Source: Comamonadaceae bacterium
GTDB lineage: Bacteria > Pseudomonadota > Gammaproteobacteria > Burkholderiales > Burkholderiaceae_C
DNA length: 5,987 nucleotides
Reading direction: 5' to 3'
Assembly (NCBI GenBank): GCA_947374105.1
Contig: CANCAO010000115.1
Coordinates: 1 to 5,987 of the forward strand
The translations under genes and the position numbers were made by a program. The notes under the pieces are model-generated. The model saw only the letters and a list, made by a program, of their open reading frames with translations. It made no database searches and was not told the origin of the DNA. Shown piece by piece: positions 1-5,987 of the stretch (within the stretch, counting starts at the first letter, position 1; each line of letters opens with the position of its first letter).

Positions 1-455
1 TCGGCGGCTTGGCCAACATCTTCGAGAAGTCACTCGGCTCGTCCATGAAGGGCGGCACCGGCCCGTTGATGGAAGTCTATAAATACGCCGAACCGGTGAC
101 GGCCAAAGGCTTTGTCTTCATGGACACGCCGGGATTTGACCCCGTATCGGCCACCGGCCAGATAGCAGGCGGTGCCAACCTGATCGCCTTCACCACGGGC
201 CGCGGCTCCATGTTCGGCTCCAAGCCCGCGCCCTGCATCAAGTTGGCCACCAACAGCAAGATGTTCAACAAGCTCGAAGAAGACATGGACATCAACTGCG
301 GCGAGATTTTGGACGGCACCGTGTCTGTGCAGGAAATGGGGCAGAAGATTTTCGAGCTGTTCCTGCGCACCGCATCGGGTGAGGCCTCCAAGAGCGAGAA
401 GCTGGGCCTGGGTGACTACGAATTCGTGCCCTGGCAGATCGGGATCATGAGTTGA
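1..455 (+). CDS. UxaA-family dehydratase (altronate/galactarate dehydratase type), C-terminal part
   Basis: This is the last ~151 residues of a gene entering from the left; the reading frame begins at base 3 and the start lies outside the window. The visible part matches the C-terminal catalytic domain of the UxaA/GarD family, cytoplasmic metal-dependent lyases that dehydrate sugar acids such as D-altronate or D-galactarate; the same fold also serves sulfolactate sulfo-lyase. Family signatures seen are a MDTPGFDP block, the FTTGRGSMFGSKPAP loop, the IKLATNS segment, EEDMDINCGEI and the terminal GDYEFVPWQIG. Full-length members are usually near 500 residues, so about 70% is missing. Substrate cannot be settled from this fragment: the GSKPAP loop and DMDINCG motif fit the broad 'UxaA family hydrolase' group better than strict GarD. 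It is convergent with the GntR regulator, only 7 bp from its stop, so it is not in that operon. The TTG at position 9 is not a credible start because homology continues upstream of it (GG-L-A-N). Confidence 0.9.
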   Translation, partial: GGLANIFEKSLGSSMKGGTGPLMEVYKYAEPVTAKGFVFMDTPGFDPVSATGQIAGGANLIAFTTGRGSMFGSKPAPCIKLATNSKMFNKLEEDMDINCGEILDGTVSVQEMGQKIFELFLRTASGEASKSEKLGLGDYEFVPWQIGIMS

Positions 456-492
456 GCCTCACTCAACGCTTCAATAGACCTTGAATTTTTTT
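451..492 (+). terminator. Possible weak terminator/stem-loops between convergent genes
   Basis: A perfect 6-bp inverted repeat, GTTGAG (451-456) and CTCAAC (462-467), with a 5-nt loop spans both stop codons of the facing genes. Directly after it, TTCAA (470-474) and TTGAA (481-485) form a second short stem followed at once by seven T (486-492). On the + strand this order (stem, then T-run) resembles an intrinsic terminator for the dehydratase transcript, but the T-adjacent stem is only 5 bp with one G-C pair, so it would be weak. The region also codes for the lysine-rich end of the regulator, which alone could explain the A/T runs. Confidence 0.3.
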
Positions 493-1359
493 CAAATTTT
501 TCAAGGTACTAGCCAAGTGATGGCGCAGCGCCTCTGAGGCGTCCGCTTGGCGACCCTGCTCCAGCAGATCCAGCACCTGCAAGTGTTGCAGGCAATGCTG
601 TTTGTAGCGCTTGCGGTCTTGCATGGAGCGGTAAGAAATCAGGCGGCGCACGCGGTTGATGCGCCGGATGGTGTCAATAAAAAAGGGATTGCCCGACGCC
701 TCCACCAGCGCTTCATGAAAGCGTACGCCACGCTCATGCAATTGCTCGGCGCTGTCGATCTCTATGCCCCCGTTAAGTAAATGCATTTCAGCCGCACGGC
801 AGCGCTCAAGCACTTGGCGGTCGAGCCGATAACCTGGCTCCAGCAAGGCTGCCGGTTCCAGCGCCAAGCGCACGCGGTAGGACTGCAACAGGCTCTCAGG
901 TGTGGTCAGCATTGACGAGAAGATCCAACCATAGCCTGGCTTTTTGTGTGCCCAACCCTCTTGGGCAATGCGGTTAAGCACCGCCTGCAATTGCGAGGCC
1001 GTCAGTACGTAGCGGTTTTTTAGCATGACTTCAGAGCACTCGTCAGGGAGCAATCCTTTGAGCAAATCATCGGCCACTTGGGCGTACACACGCGTAACCA
1101 CGTCAGACGCATGCAGCGCCAGCACGGTGCTCGATGGTGCGTCAGGTGCATCGATAGCTCGGGCCAGAAAAAAACCCCGGTTGCGCGCGCGCCTTAACAC
1201 CCCTTTTTCATGCAGCAGGGTCAAGGCATCGTTGATGGGCGAACGGGACACATTAAGCCGATCGGCCAGCGCCTGGGCGGGCAAATGGCTACCGACAACC
1301 AAGCCCTCCAAACGTATGAATTCAAGGACTTGAGCGGCGATGGAATTCTCTGATTTCAT
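463..1359 (-). CDS. GntR-family (FCD) transcriptional regulator with two winged-helix modules
   Basis: A 298-residue cytoplasmic DNA-binding regulator, longer than the ~220-250 usual for FadR/FCD members. Residues ~6-66 form a GntR winged helix (LPAQALADRLNVSRSPINDA recognition region, then a wing with RNRGFF). Residues ~88-148 look like a second, diverged winged helix (VADDLLKGLLP, LTASQLQAVLNRIAQEGW, KKPGYGWIF). Residues ~155-290 are the all-helical FCD ligand domain, with FHEALVEASGNPF and candidate metal ligands His215, His259 and His281. The Asp/Asn usually four residues before the first His is Gly211 here, so the metal site may be altered. The ligand is probably a carboxylate, as for other FCD regulators, but cannot be named. 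Its ATG overlaps the aconitase stop (ATGA, 1356-1359) and no convincing Shine-Dalgarno is visible, pointing to translational coupling. It probably regulates the aconitase and the divergent binding-protein gene. Confidence 0.9.
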   Translation of the reverse strand: MKSENSIAAQVLEFIRLEGLVVGSHLPAQALADRLNVSRSPINDALTLLHEKGVLRRARNRGFFLARAIDAPDAPSSTVLALHASDVVTRVYAQVADDLLKGLLPDECSEVMLKNRYVLTASQLQAVLNRIAQEGWAHKKPGYGWIFSSMLTTPESLLQSYRVRLALEPAALLEPGYRLDRQVLERCRAAEMHLLNGGIEIDSAEQLHERGVRFHEALVEASGNPFFIDTIRRINRVRRLISYRSMQDRKRYKQHCLQHLQVLDLLEQGRQADASEALRHHLASTLKNLKKIQGLLKR

Positions 1360-3995
1360 GAATGTGCTGCAATGGTCTTGCGCAGAATGGCAGGGATGAC
1401 GCCGCCCGCTTGAAGCAAGGTCACATCCAGCAGCGTTTCCACCGCCGCCGTAGCAACCAAGTGCTGCACATCGCCGTTGGCACGCAACACACGCACGACC
1501 ACATCACAACGCGGTGTCAGGTTCTGCGCATCGGCGTCCACCTCGATTCGGTCACCCGCTTGCAAGCTCAGCGTCTGCGGGTTCACGCCGGAGGGCAAAC
1601 GCAGCGGCAAGATGCCCATGCCAATCAGGTTTGAGCGGTGAATGCGCTCAAAGCTCACGGCCAACACGGCGCGTATGCCCAACAGTCGTTGGCCCTTGGC
1701 CGCCCAATCGCGCGAGGAGCCGGTGCCGTAGCGCTCACCCGCCACCAGCACAACACTGTCGCCCGCATCGCGGTAGCGCTGCGCCACGTCCCATAGAGGC
1801 TGCACCTCGCCACTGGGCACATGCAGCGTGTGGGCCAGAGGCATGCCCGGTTTGAGCAGGTTGACTAGTGTTTTGTTATGAAAGGCGGCACGCAGCATCA
1901 CCTCCCAGTTGCCACGCCGGGAAGCAAAGACATTGAGATCGTTTCGATCATCGCCACGCATTACCAGAAAGTCAGCTACCAAGCTGTCAGCAGGGATGGC
2001 ACTGGCCGGCGAGATGTGGTCGGTGGTGATGTCGTCGCCCAGCACCAGCAGTGGATAGGCGCTGTAGCAGCCCAGCAGACTGCCTTGTGTGAGCGCCGCG
2101 AAGGGCGGTCTGCGCAAGGTGGTGGATTTGTCATCCCAAGGGAACAAGGGCGTATCCGGGGCCTTAAGCGCGTGCCACAGTGGGCTGCGACTGGCCAGCT
2201 CAAACTCGCGTTGGTAGTCAGACGGATCAGCGGCCAAAGCGAGGTGATGGTCAATCTCTGCACGCGTGGGCCAGATGGCTTTGAGGTCAACGGCTTGGCC
2301 ATTTGGGGCGATTTGCACGGGCTCAGTTTGCAGATTGCGCGCGCTGTCTCCCGTCAGCGCAAAGGCCACCACCAAAGGTGGCGACATGATGAAGCTCAAC
2401 TCCAAGTCAGGGTGCACGCGGCCAGGGAAGTTACGGTTGCCCGACAAGATCGCCACGGCCTTGGCTTGCCCAGTTAGCTGTGCGGCGCGAATCGCCTCGG
2501 TCAGCGGCCCAGTGTTGCCAATACAGGTGGTGCAGCCATAGCCCACGATGTCAAAACCGATGGCCGATAAGTCATCGATCAAACCGGCGCGCGCCAGGTA
2601 GGACGCCGCCGCCGGAGAGCCTGGGGCCAAAGAGGTCTTGACCCAAGCCGGAACCTTGAGATCCAAGACCCGCGCCTTGCGCGCGACCAAGCCAGCAGCG
2701 ATGAGCAGACGCGGCTCTGAGGTATTGGTGCAACTGGTTATAGCGGCGAGGGCCACGGGGTGACGCGGCATGTCGGTCAAAGCTGTTGCGGCGGCCTTGG
2801 ACACAAAACCCTCCTGCGCCAACACCTTGCCCGTCTCAGAGTAGCTAATCAAGTCTTGCGGGCGGCGCGGGCCGGCAACATGCATGCCGATGCTGCCCAA
2901 ATCAATGACAATGCTGCGGCTGTAACGCGGCTCTACCTCGGGGTCAAACCATAACGCCGTGCGACGGGTGTAGGCCTCTACCTGAGCGATGGCTGCTTCG
3001 CTGCGGCCCGTGGCGCGCAGGTAGTCCAGCGTGCTGTGATCTACGGCAAAGTAGCCGGTGGTGGCCCCATATTCCGGCGCCATATTGGCCACCACCGCCC
3101 GCTCACCGGCGGCCAATGTGGCAACGCCCGGGCCATAAAACTCGACAAATTCACCCGACACGCCGATCTGGCGCAGGCGCTGCGTGACCGTCAGCGCCAA
3201 GTCGGTGGCGTGCGTGCCTGCTGGCAGCGCGCCCGTGAGCTTGACGCCAATCACGTCGGGGATGCGCAGCATGGTTGGCATGCCAAACATCACGGTTTGC
3301 GCCTCCAGCCCGCCCACGCCCCAGCCCAACACGCCGATGCCGTTGATCATGGGGGTGTGGCTGTCGGTGCCAATCATCGTGTCGGGAACGGCCCACAGCA
3401 CCCCGTCACGCTCAAGCGTGGTGACCACGGTGGCGAGTTGCTCCAGATTGATGGTGTGCATGATGCCGGTGCCGGGTGGGTGAATTCGCACCCCGGTCAG
3501 CACGTGCGAAGCCCAGCGCAAGAAGCGGTAGCGCTCGGCGTTACGGCGAATTTCATGCTGCAAATTGAGCGTGGCCGCATCCGATCGACCATAGACCTCC
3601 ACCGCCAGCGAGTGATCAATGGACACATCCACCAACACACAAGGGTTAAGCACCGACGGGTCCACACCAGCTTCCCGCAAGGTATTGCGCATGGCGGCAA
3701 TGTCCACCAGCGCCGGGGTACTGGTAGTGTCATGCATCAGAATTCGGCCCGGCTGAAACGCCAACTCGGCCTCGCTGCTGCCGTGTTGCAGCCAGTCAAA
3801 GATGGCATCAACCGAAGCCTGACGCTCTTGACCCTGCCCATTGCGAACCACGTTTTCAAGCAACAAGCGCAACACCACGGGCAGGCGTAACAAGCGCTCG
3901 CCAAACAGAGCGGGCAAATCTACGAAGACAAGGCTTTGACCATTGACGACTAACTGACCAGGGGTGAAGTTGTAGGTGTTTTCCATAGTGGTCAT
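1356..3995 (-). CDS. acnA: Aconitate hydratase, AcnA/IRP1 class, divergent paralogue
   Basis: With the start at 3995 the product is 879 residues, normal for monomeric AcnA-class aconitases (about 860-910), which interconvert citrate, cis-aconitate and isocitrate with a [4Fe-4S] cluster. The order is typical: N-terminal domains 1-3, then a swivel domain with DDITTDHISPA and YGTGSSRDWAAKG. Visible catalytic elements are Asp127-His128, His180 (GTGIMH), Asp211-Ser212-His213 (GTDSH), Glu308 (APEYGAT), cluster cysteines 422 (SCTNTSEP), 488 and 491 (CTTCIGN), Asn520-Arg521 and Arg526 (NRNFPGRVHP) and Ser760-Ser761-Arg762. Odd: the first active-site block reads MHDTTSTP where AcnA proteins have a QDFTGVP-like block, so the usual Gln is His88. 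From memory AcnD/AcnM (2-methylcitrate dehydratase) also has His there, but this protein has the AcnA-type CTTCIGN, not CTTCNGM. It is therefore probably a special-purpose aconitase. The frame stays open to TTG at 4064, but that extension would cross the divergent control region; ATG at 3986 is the alternative start. It forms an operon with the downstream GntR gene. Confidence 0.93.
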   Translation of the reverse strand: MTTMENTYNFTPGQLVVNGQSLVFVDLPALFGERLLRLPVVLRLLLENVVRNGQGQERQASVDAIFDWLQHGSSEAELAFQPGRILMHDTTSTPALVDIAAMRNTLREAGVDPSVLNPCVLVDVSIDHSLAVEVYGRSDAATLNLQHEIRRNAERYRFLRWASHVLTGVRIHPPGTGIMHTINLEQLATVVTTLERDGVLWAVPDTMIGTDSHTPMINGIGVLGWGVGGLEAQTVMFGMPTMLRIPDVIGVKLTGALPAGTHATDLALTVTQRLRQIGVSGEFVEFYGPGVATLAAGERAVVANMAPEYGATTGYFAVDHSTLDYLRATGRSEAAIAQVEAYTRRTALWFDPEVEPRYSRSIVIDLGSIGMHVAGPRRPQDLISYSETGKVLAQEGFVSKAAATALTDMPRHPVALAAITSCTNTSEPRLLIAAGLVARKARVLDLKVPAWVKTSLAPGSPAAASYLARAGLIDDLSAIGFDIVGYGCTTCIGNTGPLTEAIRAAQLTGQAKAVAILSGNRNFPGRVHPDLELSFIMSPPLVVAFALTGDSARNLQTEPVQIAPNGQAVDLKAIWPTRAEIDHHLALAADPSDYQREFELASRSPLWHALKAPDTPLFPWDDKSTTLRRPPFAALTQGSLLGCYSAYPLLVLGDDITTDHISPASAIPADSLVADFLVMRGDDRNDLNVFASRRGNWEVMLRAAFHNKTLVNLLKPGMPLAHTLHVPSGEVQPLWDVAQRYRDAGDSVVLVAGERYGTGSSRDWAAKGQRLLGIRAVLAVSFERIHRSNLIGMGILPLRLPSGVNPQTLSLQAGDRIEVDADAQNLTPRCDVVVRVLRANGDVQHLVATAAVETLLDVTLLQAGGVIPAILRKTIAAHS

Positions 3996-3996
3996 T

Positions 3997-4022
3997 TTGC
4001 ATATTTTCGCAATAAAATGCAA
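3997..4022. promoter_or_regulatory. Imperfect 26-bp palindrome, candidate operator in the divergent control region
   Basis: TTGCAT (3997-4002) and ATGCAA (4017-4022) are perfect 6-bp inverted arms; counting inward to the centre between 4009 and 4010, 10 of 13 base pairs are symmetric. The element is A/T-rich, lies between the divergent aconitase and binding-protein genes, and its left edge is one base from the aconitase ATG at 3995. This is the position expected of an operator for the co-transcribed GntR regulator, controlling both directions. That assignment is inference: no published consensus is matched. No clear -35/-10 pair stands out on either strand in 3996-4075; the best leftward pair (TTTACG at 4031-4026 with GAAAAT at 4008-4003, 17-bp spacer) is weak and would give an almost leaderless aconitase message. 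Confidence 0.4.
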
Positions 4023-4062
4023 TTTAGCGTAAACCCTGCAACCCCTCATTGTTTGTTTTTTC

Positions 4063-4067
4063 AAGGA
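4063..4067 (+). promoter_or_regulatory. Shine-Dalgarno that fixes the binding-protein start
   Basis: AAGGA sits 8 nt before the ATG at 4076. It selects that ATG over the in-frame TTG at 4049, which lies upstream of this site and has no comparable signal; starting at 4076 also gives a textbook signal peptide. Confidence 0.75.
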
Positions 4068-4075
4068 ACTCTCTC

Positions 4076-5065
4076 ATGCCCACTGTCCACCGCCGCTTCA
4101 TGGCTCAAGCGCTCTTCACGACGGTGGTTATGGCACTTTCGAGCGCCGCCGTGGCGCAAGACTTCCCCAGCAAAACCATCACCATCGTGGTGCCCTTTTC
4201 TGCCGGGGGTGGCGTGGACACTATTGCGCGCCTGCTGGCGGAGAAGCTGCGGGTGTCGCTCAAGCAAACCATCGTGGTGGACAACAAGGCCGGCGGCAGC
4301 GGCATGATCGGTGCTCTGGCCGTGGTGAAGGCCGCGCCCGACGGCTACACCCTGCTTCTAGGTTCAGCCGGTGAAACCGCCATCAACCCCTTTGTTTACA
4401 AAGCGCGCATGCAGTACGCACCCGACAAAGATCTTGCCCCCATCACCCTGGTCACGCGCATCCCCAACGTGCTGGTGACCAGCCCGACGCTGCCCGTGAA
4501 AAACGTCGAAGAACTGGTCGCCTACGCCAGAAAAAATCCGGGCAAACTGAGCTACTCAACCAGTGGCGTGGGCAACCCGCAGCACCTCAACGGGGAGTTG
4601 CTGGAAGAACTCGCCAGCATCCACATGGTCCACATTCCCTACAAGGGCGCAGCAGGGCAGCTGATTGACGTAACCTCCGGCACGGTGGACATGACCTTTG
4701 TGAGCTACACCGCCGCCAAAGGCTTCATTCAGAGCGGCAAAGTCAAGGCTATTGCCATCACCTCGGCCAAGCGCGCCAGCTTTGCGCCCGACATTGCTGC
4801 CATTGCCGAGTACAAGCCTCTGGACAAATACCAGCTTGAGAACTGGTTCGGCCTCTTTGCCCCCGCAGGCACACCTGAGGCCGTTCAACAAAAGCTCAAC
4901 GCCGCCGTCACCCAGGCCCTGCGCGACCCCGAACTCGCCAAAAAACTAATCGACCAGGGTGGCGAGCCCGCCCCCATGAGCACCCAGCAGTTCCGCGATT
5001 TCATCAAGGCCGAATCGCTACAGTTTGAGCGCATCGTCAACACAGCCAAAATCACGGCTGAATAA
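4076..5065 (+). CDS. Bug/TctC-family periplasmic substrate-binding protein (tripartite tricarboxylate transporter type)
   Basis: A 329-residue exported protein, the usual length for the Bug family. The signal peptide has basic HRR at 5-7, a hydrophobic stretch ~12-26 and a likely signal peptidase I site after Ala27 (AVA|QDF). The mature protein starts with the family hallmark ITIVVPFSAGGGVDTIAR (35-52), followed by VVDNKAGGSGMIGA, APDGYTLLLG, SYSTSGVGNPQHL (159-171), HIPYKGAAGQLIDV (186-199) and the lobe-closing LFAPAGTPEAV (260-270). Such proteins bind small carboxylates in the periplasm and hand them to a TctA/TctB permease; neither subunit is in this window, as is common for orphan Bug genes. 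The region that normally reads like PTVAEAG is AAIAEYKPL here, a mild departure. It is divergent from the aconitase across ~80 bp containing a candidate operator, which suggests its ligand is the aconitase substrate or a precursor (citrate or a related tricarboxylate; inference). The specific ligand cannot be read from sequence. Confidence 0.93.
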   Translation: MPTVHRRFMAQALFTTVVMALSSAAVAQDFPSKTITIVVPFSAGGGVDTIARLLAEKLRVSLKQTIVVDNKAGGSGMIGALAVVKAAPDGYTLLLGSAGETAINPFVYKARMQYAPDKDLAPITLVTRIPNVLVTSPTLPVKNVEELVAYARKNPGKLSYSTSGVGNPQHLNGELLEELASIHMVHIPYKGAAGQLIDVTSGTVDMTFVSYTAAKGFIQSGKVKAIAITSAKRASFAPDIAAIAEYKPLDKYQLENWFGLFAPAGTPEAVQQKLNAAVTQALRDPELAKKLIDQGGEPAPMSTQQFRDFIKAESLQFERIVNTAKITAE

Positions 5066-5105
5066 AACGCGAGGATCGACGAAACGCCCGATTAATTTAA
5101 CGCTT

Positions 5106-5987
5106 TCACTCAGGCTTAAACCCAGCACCTCTTAAGAGTTCTGTGTTTTCAGCCAAATAGCCACTGGTGTACTTGCGGAATTCGTCGATCGACTCGGTGA
5201 CGGGCTCAATACCCAACTGCTCAAAAGCACCTGACTTTGTTAACTGTCGAACGGCCTCATTGGCCGCCTTGTTAAGAATCTGCAAACGATCCTCCGGTGT
5301 ACCTTTGGGTGCCCAGATGGCATACCATGATTCGGTCACAAATTTCGGAAATCCGCTCTCCACTGCTGTCGGAACATTGGGCATCACCGAGCTACGTTTG
5401 ACTGACGTGACGATGATGGGTTTGACTTTCCCGCTCTTGGCCATACCTTGAAGAGAGATGATCGAGTCAACGAGGATTTGTGCATGCCCACCCGCCACAT
5501 CGGTCAACGCAGGAGCTGTACCTTTGTACACAGCAGTCGTCAAATTCAGACCACCTTGTTTAGCAAACATCAGTGTCCCCAGATGGCTTGCCGCACCTAA
5601 AGCGGGCAAACCCGCCGTCCACTTTTCTGGATTTTGTTTTACCGAATCCACCACCTCTTTGAGCTTGGTCTGCGGCAAGCTTGGCGATATCACCATCATG
5701 AGAGGGGCCTCACCCACACGGGCAACAAAGGCAAAATCTATCCATGGGTCATAAGGAGGATTGGCCATGACCTGCTTGGCCAAAACATGCGTAGAGGCTG
5801 AAAACAGAAGGGTCGTGCCGTCGGCTACAGAAGCCTGTACCACCTTGCCACCGATGGAGCCGTTAGCACCAGGTCGGTTCTCCACAATGACAGAGACGTT
5901 CAGGTTAGTCTGCATCTGCTTGGCGATCAAGCGCGCTGCGTTGTCAACACCCCCCCCTGGAGCGAACGGCACAATCATTTTGATGTT
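5106..5987 (-). CDS. Second Bug/TctC-family substrate-binding protein, N-terminus beyond the window
   Basis: The visible 293 residues run from N-I-K-M-IVPFAPGGGVDN to the stop at 5106-5108. The ATG at 5978 is internal: homology begins before it and the signal peptide must lie beyond base 5987, so roughly 25-35 residues are missing. Family motifs seen are VPFAPGGGVDNAARLIAKQM, VENRPGANGSIGG, an AGLPALGAASHL segment at the ligand loop, AVYKGTAPALTDVAGG, NVPTAVESGFP and IWAPKGTPEDR. The protein is clearly a different paralogue from the neighbour on the + strand, with which it converges over 40 bp. The gene is less G+C-rich than its surroundings (28/60 G+C by hand count at 5221-5280, against 43/60 at 3301-3360 in the aconitase), which may mean a separate origin. 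A run of eight C (5950-5957; G on the coding strand) encodes part of the glycine loop and is in frame. Ligand unknown; a role in carboxylate uptake or sensing is inferred from the family. Confidence 0.9.
   Translation of the reverse strand, partial: NIKMIVPFAPGGGVDNAARLIAKQMQTNLNVSVIVENRPGANGSIGGKVVQASVADGTTLLFSASTHVLAKQVMANPPYDPWIDFAFVARVGEAPLMMVISPSLPQTKLKEVVDSVKQNPEKWTAGLPALGAASHLGTLMFAKQGGLNLTTAVYKGTAPALTDVAGGHAQILVDSIISLQGMAKSGKVKPIIVTSVKRSSVMPNVPTAVESGFPKFVTESWYAIWAPKGTPEDRLQILNKAANEAVRQLTKSGAFEQLGIEPVTESIDEFRKYTSGYLAENTELLRGAGFKPE

Noticed and set aside
1878..2477. Open frame of 199 codons on the + strand
   Set aside because: Antisense to the aconitase C-terminal domain; no recognisable family and no ribosome-binding signal noted.
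3036..3890. Long open frame of 284 codons on the + strand
   Set aside because: It lies entirely antisense to the well-supported aconitase, has His/Gln/Arg-rich low-complexity composition typical of a reverse-frame shadow, and shows no recognisable motif.
1356..3995. Assignment of the aconitase as AcnD/AcnM of the 2-methylcitrate cycle
   Set aside because: The cluster motif is AcnA-type (CTTCIGN), the RLLGIR..FERIHRSNLIGMG segment is AcnA-like, and no prpB, prpC or prpF gene is nearby; only the His-Asp block points to AcnD.
3996..4064. Extended N-terminus of the aconitase from TTG at 4064
   Set aside because: The extra 23 residues have no aconitase similarity, would be read through the palindromic control region, and begin on the complement of the Shine-Dalgarno of the divergent gene.
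4049..4075. Upstream TTG start for the first Bug protein
   Set aside because: The AAGGA at 4063-4067 lies downstream of it and is ideally placed for the ATG at 4076, which gives a standard signal peptide.
4556..4891. Minus-strand frame of 111 codons inside the first Bug gene
   Set aside because: Antisense shadow of a confidently identified coding region.
5066..5105. Terminator between the two convergent Bug genes
   Set aside because: Only 3-bp stems (such as CGA-GGA-TCG) and no T-run after a stable stem were found in these 40 bases.

Overview
The window reads as chromosomal DNA of a betaproteobacterium, most likely a Burkholderiales / Comamonadaceae-type organism. This is inferred from the moderately high G+C, two tripartite-tricarboxylate-transporter substrate-binding proteins of the Bug (TctC) family, which is greatly expanded in that order, and a GntR/FCD regulator next to carboxylate-metabolism enzymes. 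No RNA genes, insertion sequences, CRISPR arrays or integration signatures were seen.

Layout, left to right. (1) The 3' end of a UxaA-family dehydratase (altronate/galactarate type), + strand, cut by the window start and ending at 455. (2) A GntR-family regulator, - strand, 463-1359, facing the dehydratase tail to tail with a 7-bp gap. It appears to carry two winged-helix modules ahead of its FCD ligand domain. (3) An aconitase of the AcnA class, - strand, whose stop codon overlaps the regulator start in an ATGA, so the two form one operon read leftwards. (4) A short divergent intergenic region (about 3996-4075) holding a 26-bp imperfect palindrome directly against the aconitase start. (5) A complete Bug-type periplasmic binding protein, + strand, 4076-5065, with a clear signal peptide. 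(6) A second Bug-type binding protein, - strand, from 5106 past the right edge, lacking only its N-terminus here and visibly less G+C-rich.

Inferred working model: the first Bug protein captures an organic acid in the periplasm, the aconitase acts on it or on a downstream tricarboxylate, and the GntR regulator, co-translated with the aconitase, senses a carboxylate and controls both divergent units through the palindrome. No TctA/TctB membrane subunits are in the window, so the binding proteins look like orphan Bug proteins. The dehydratase is convergent and may belong to a neighbouring sugar-acid or hydroxy-acid unit.

No spectacular new system is visible. The items most worth following are the divergent aconitase (His where Gln is expected in the first active-site block, with AcnA-like cluster motifs), the tandem winged-helix regulator, and the palindrome between the two divergent genes. 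Together they suggest a dedicated, uncharacterised tri/dicarboxylate utilisation locus rather than a housekeeping TCA-cycle aconitase.
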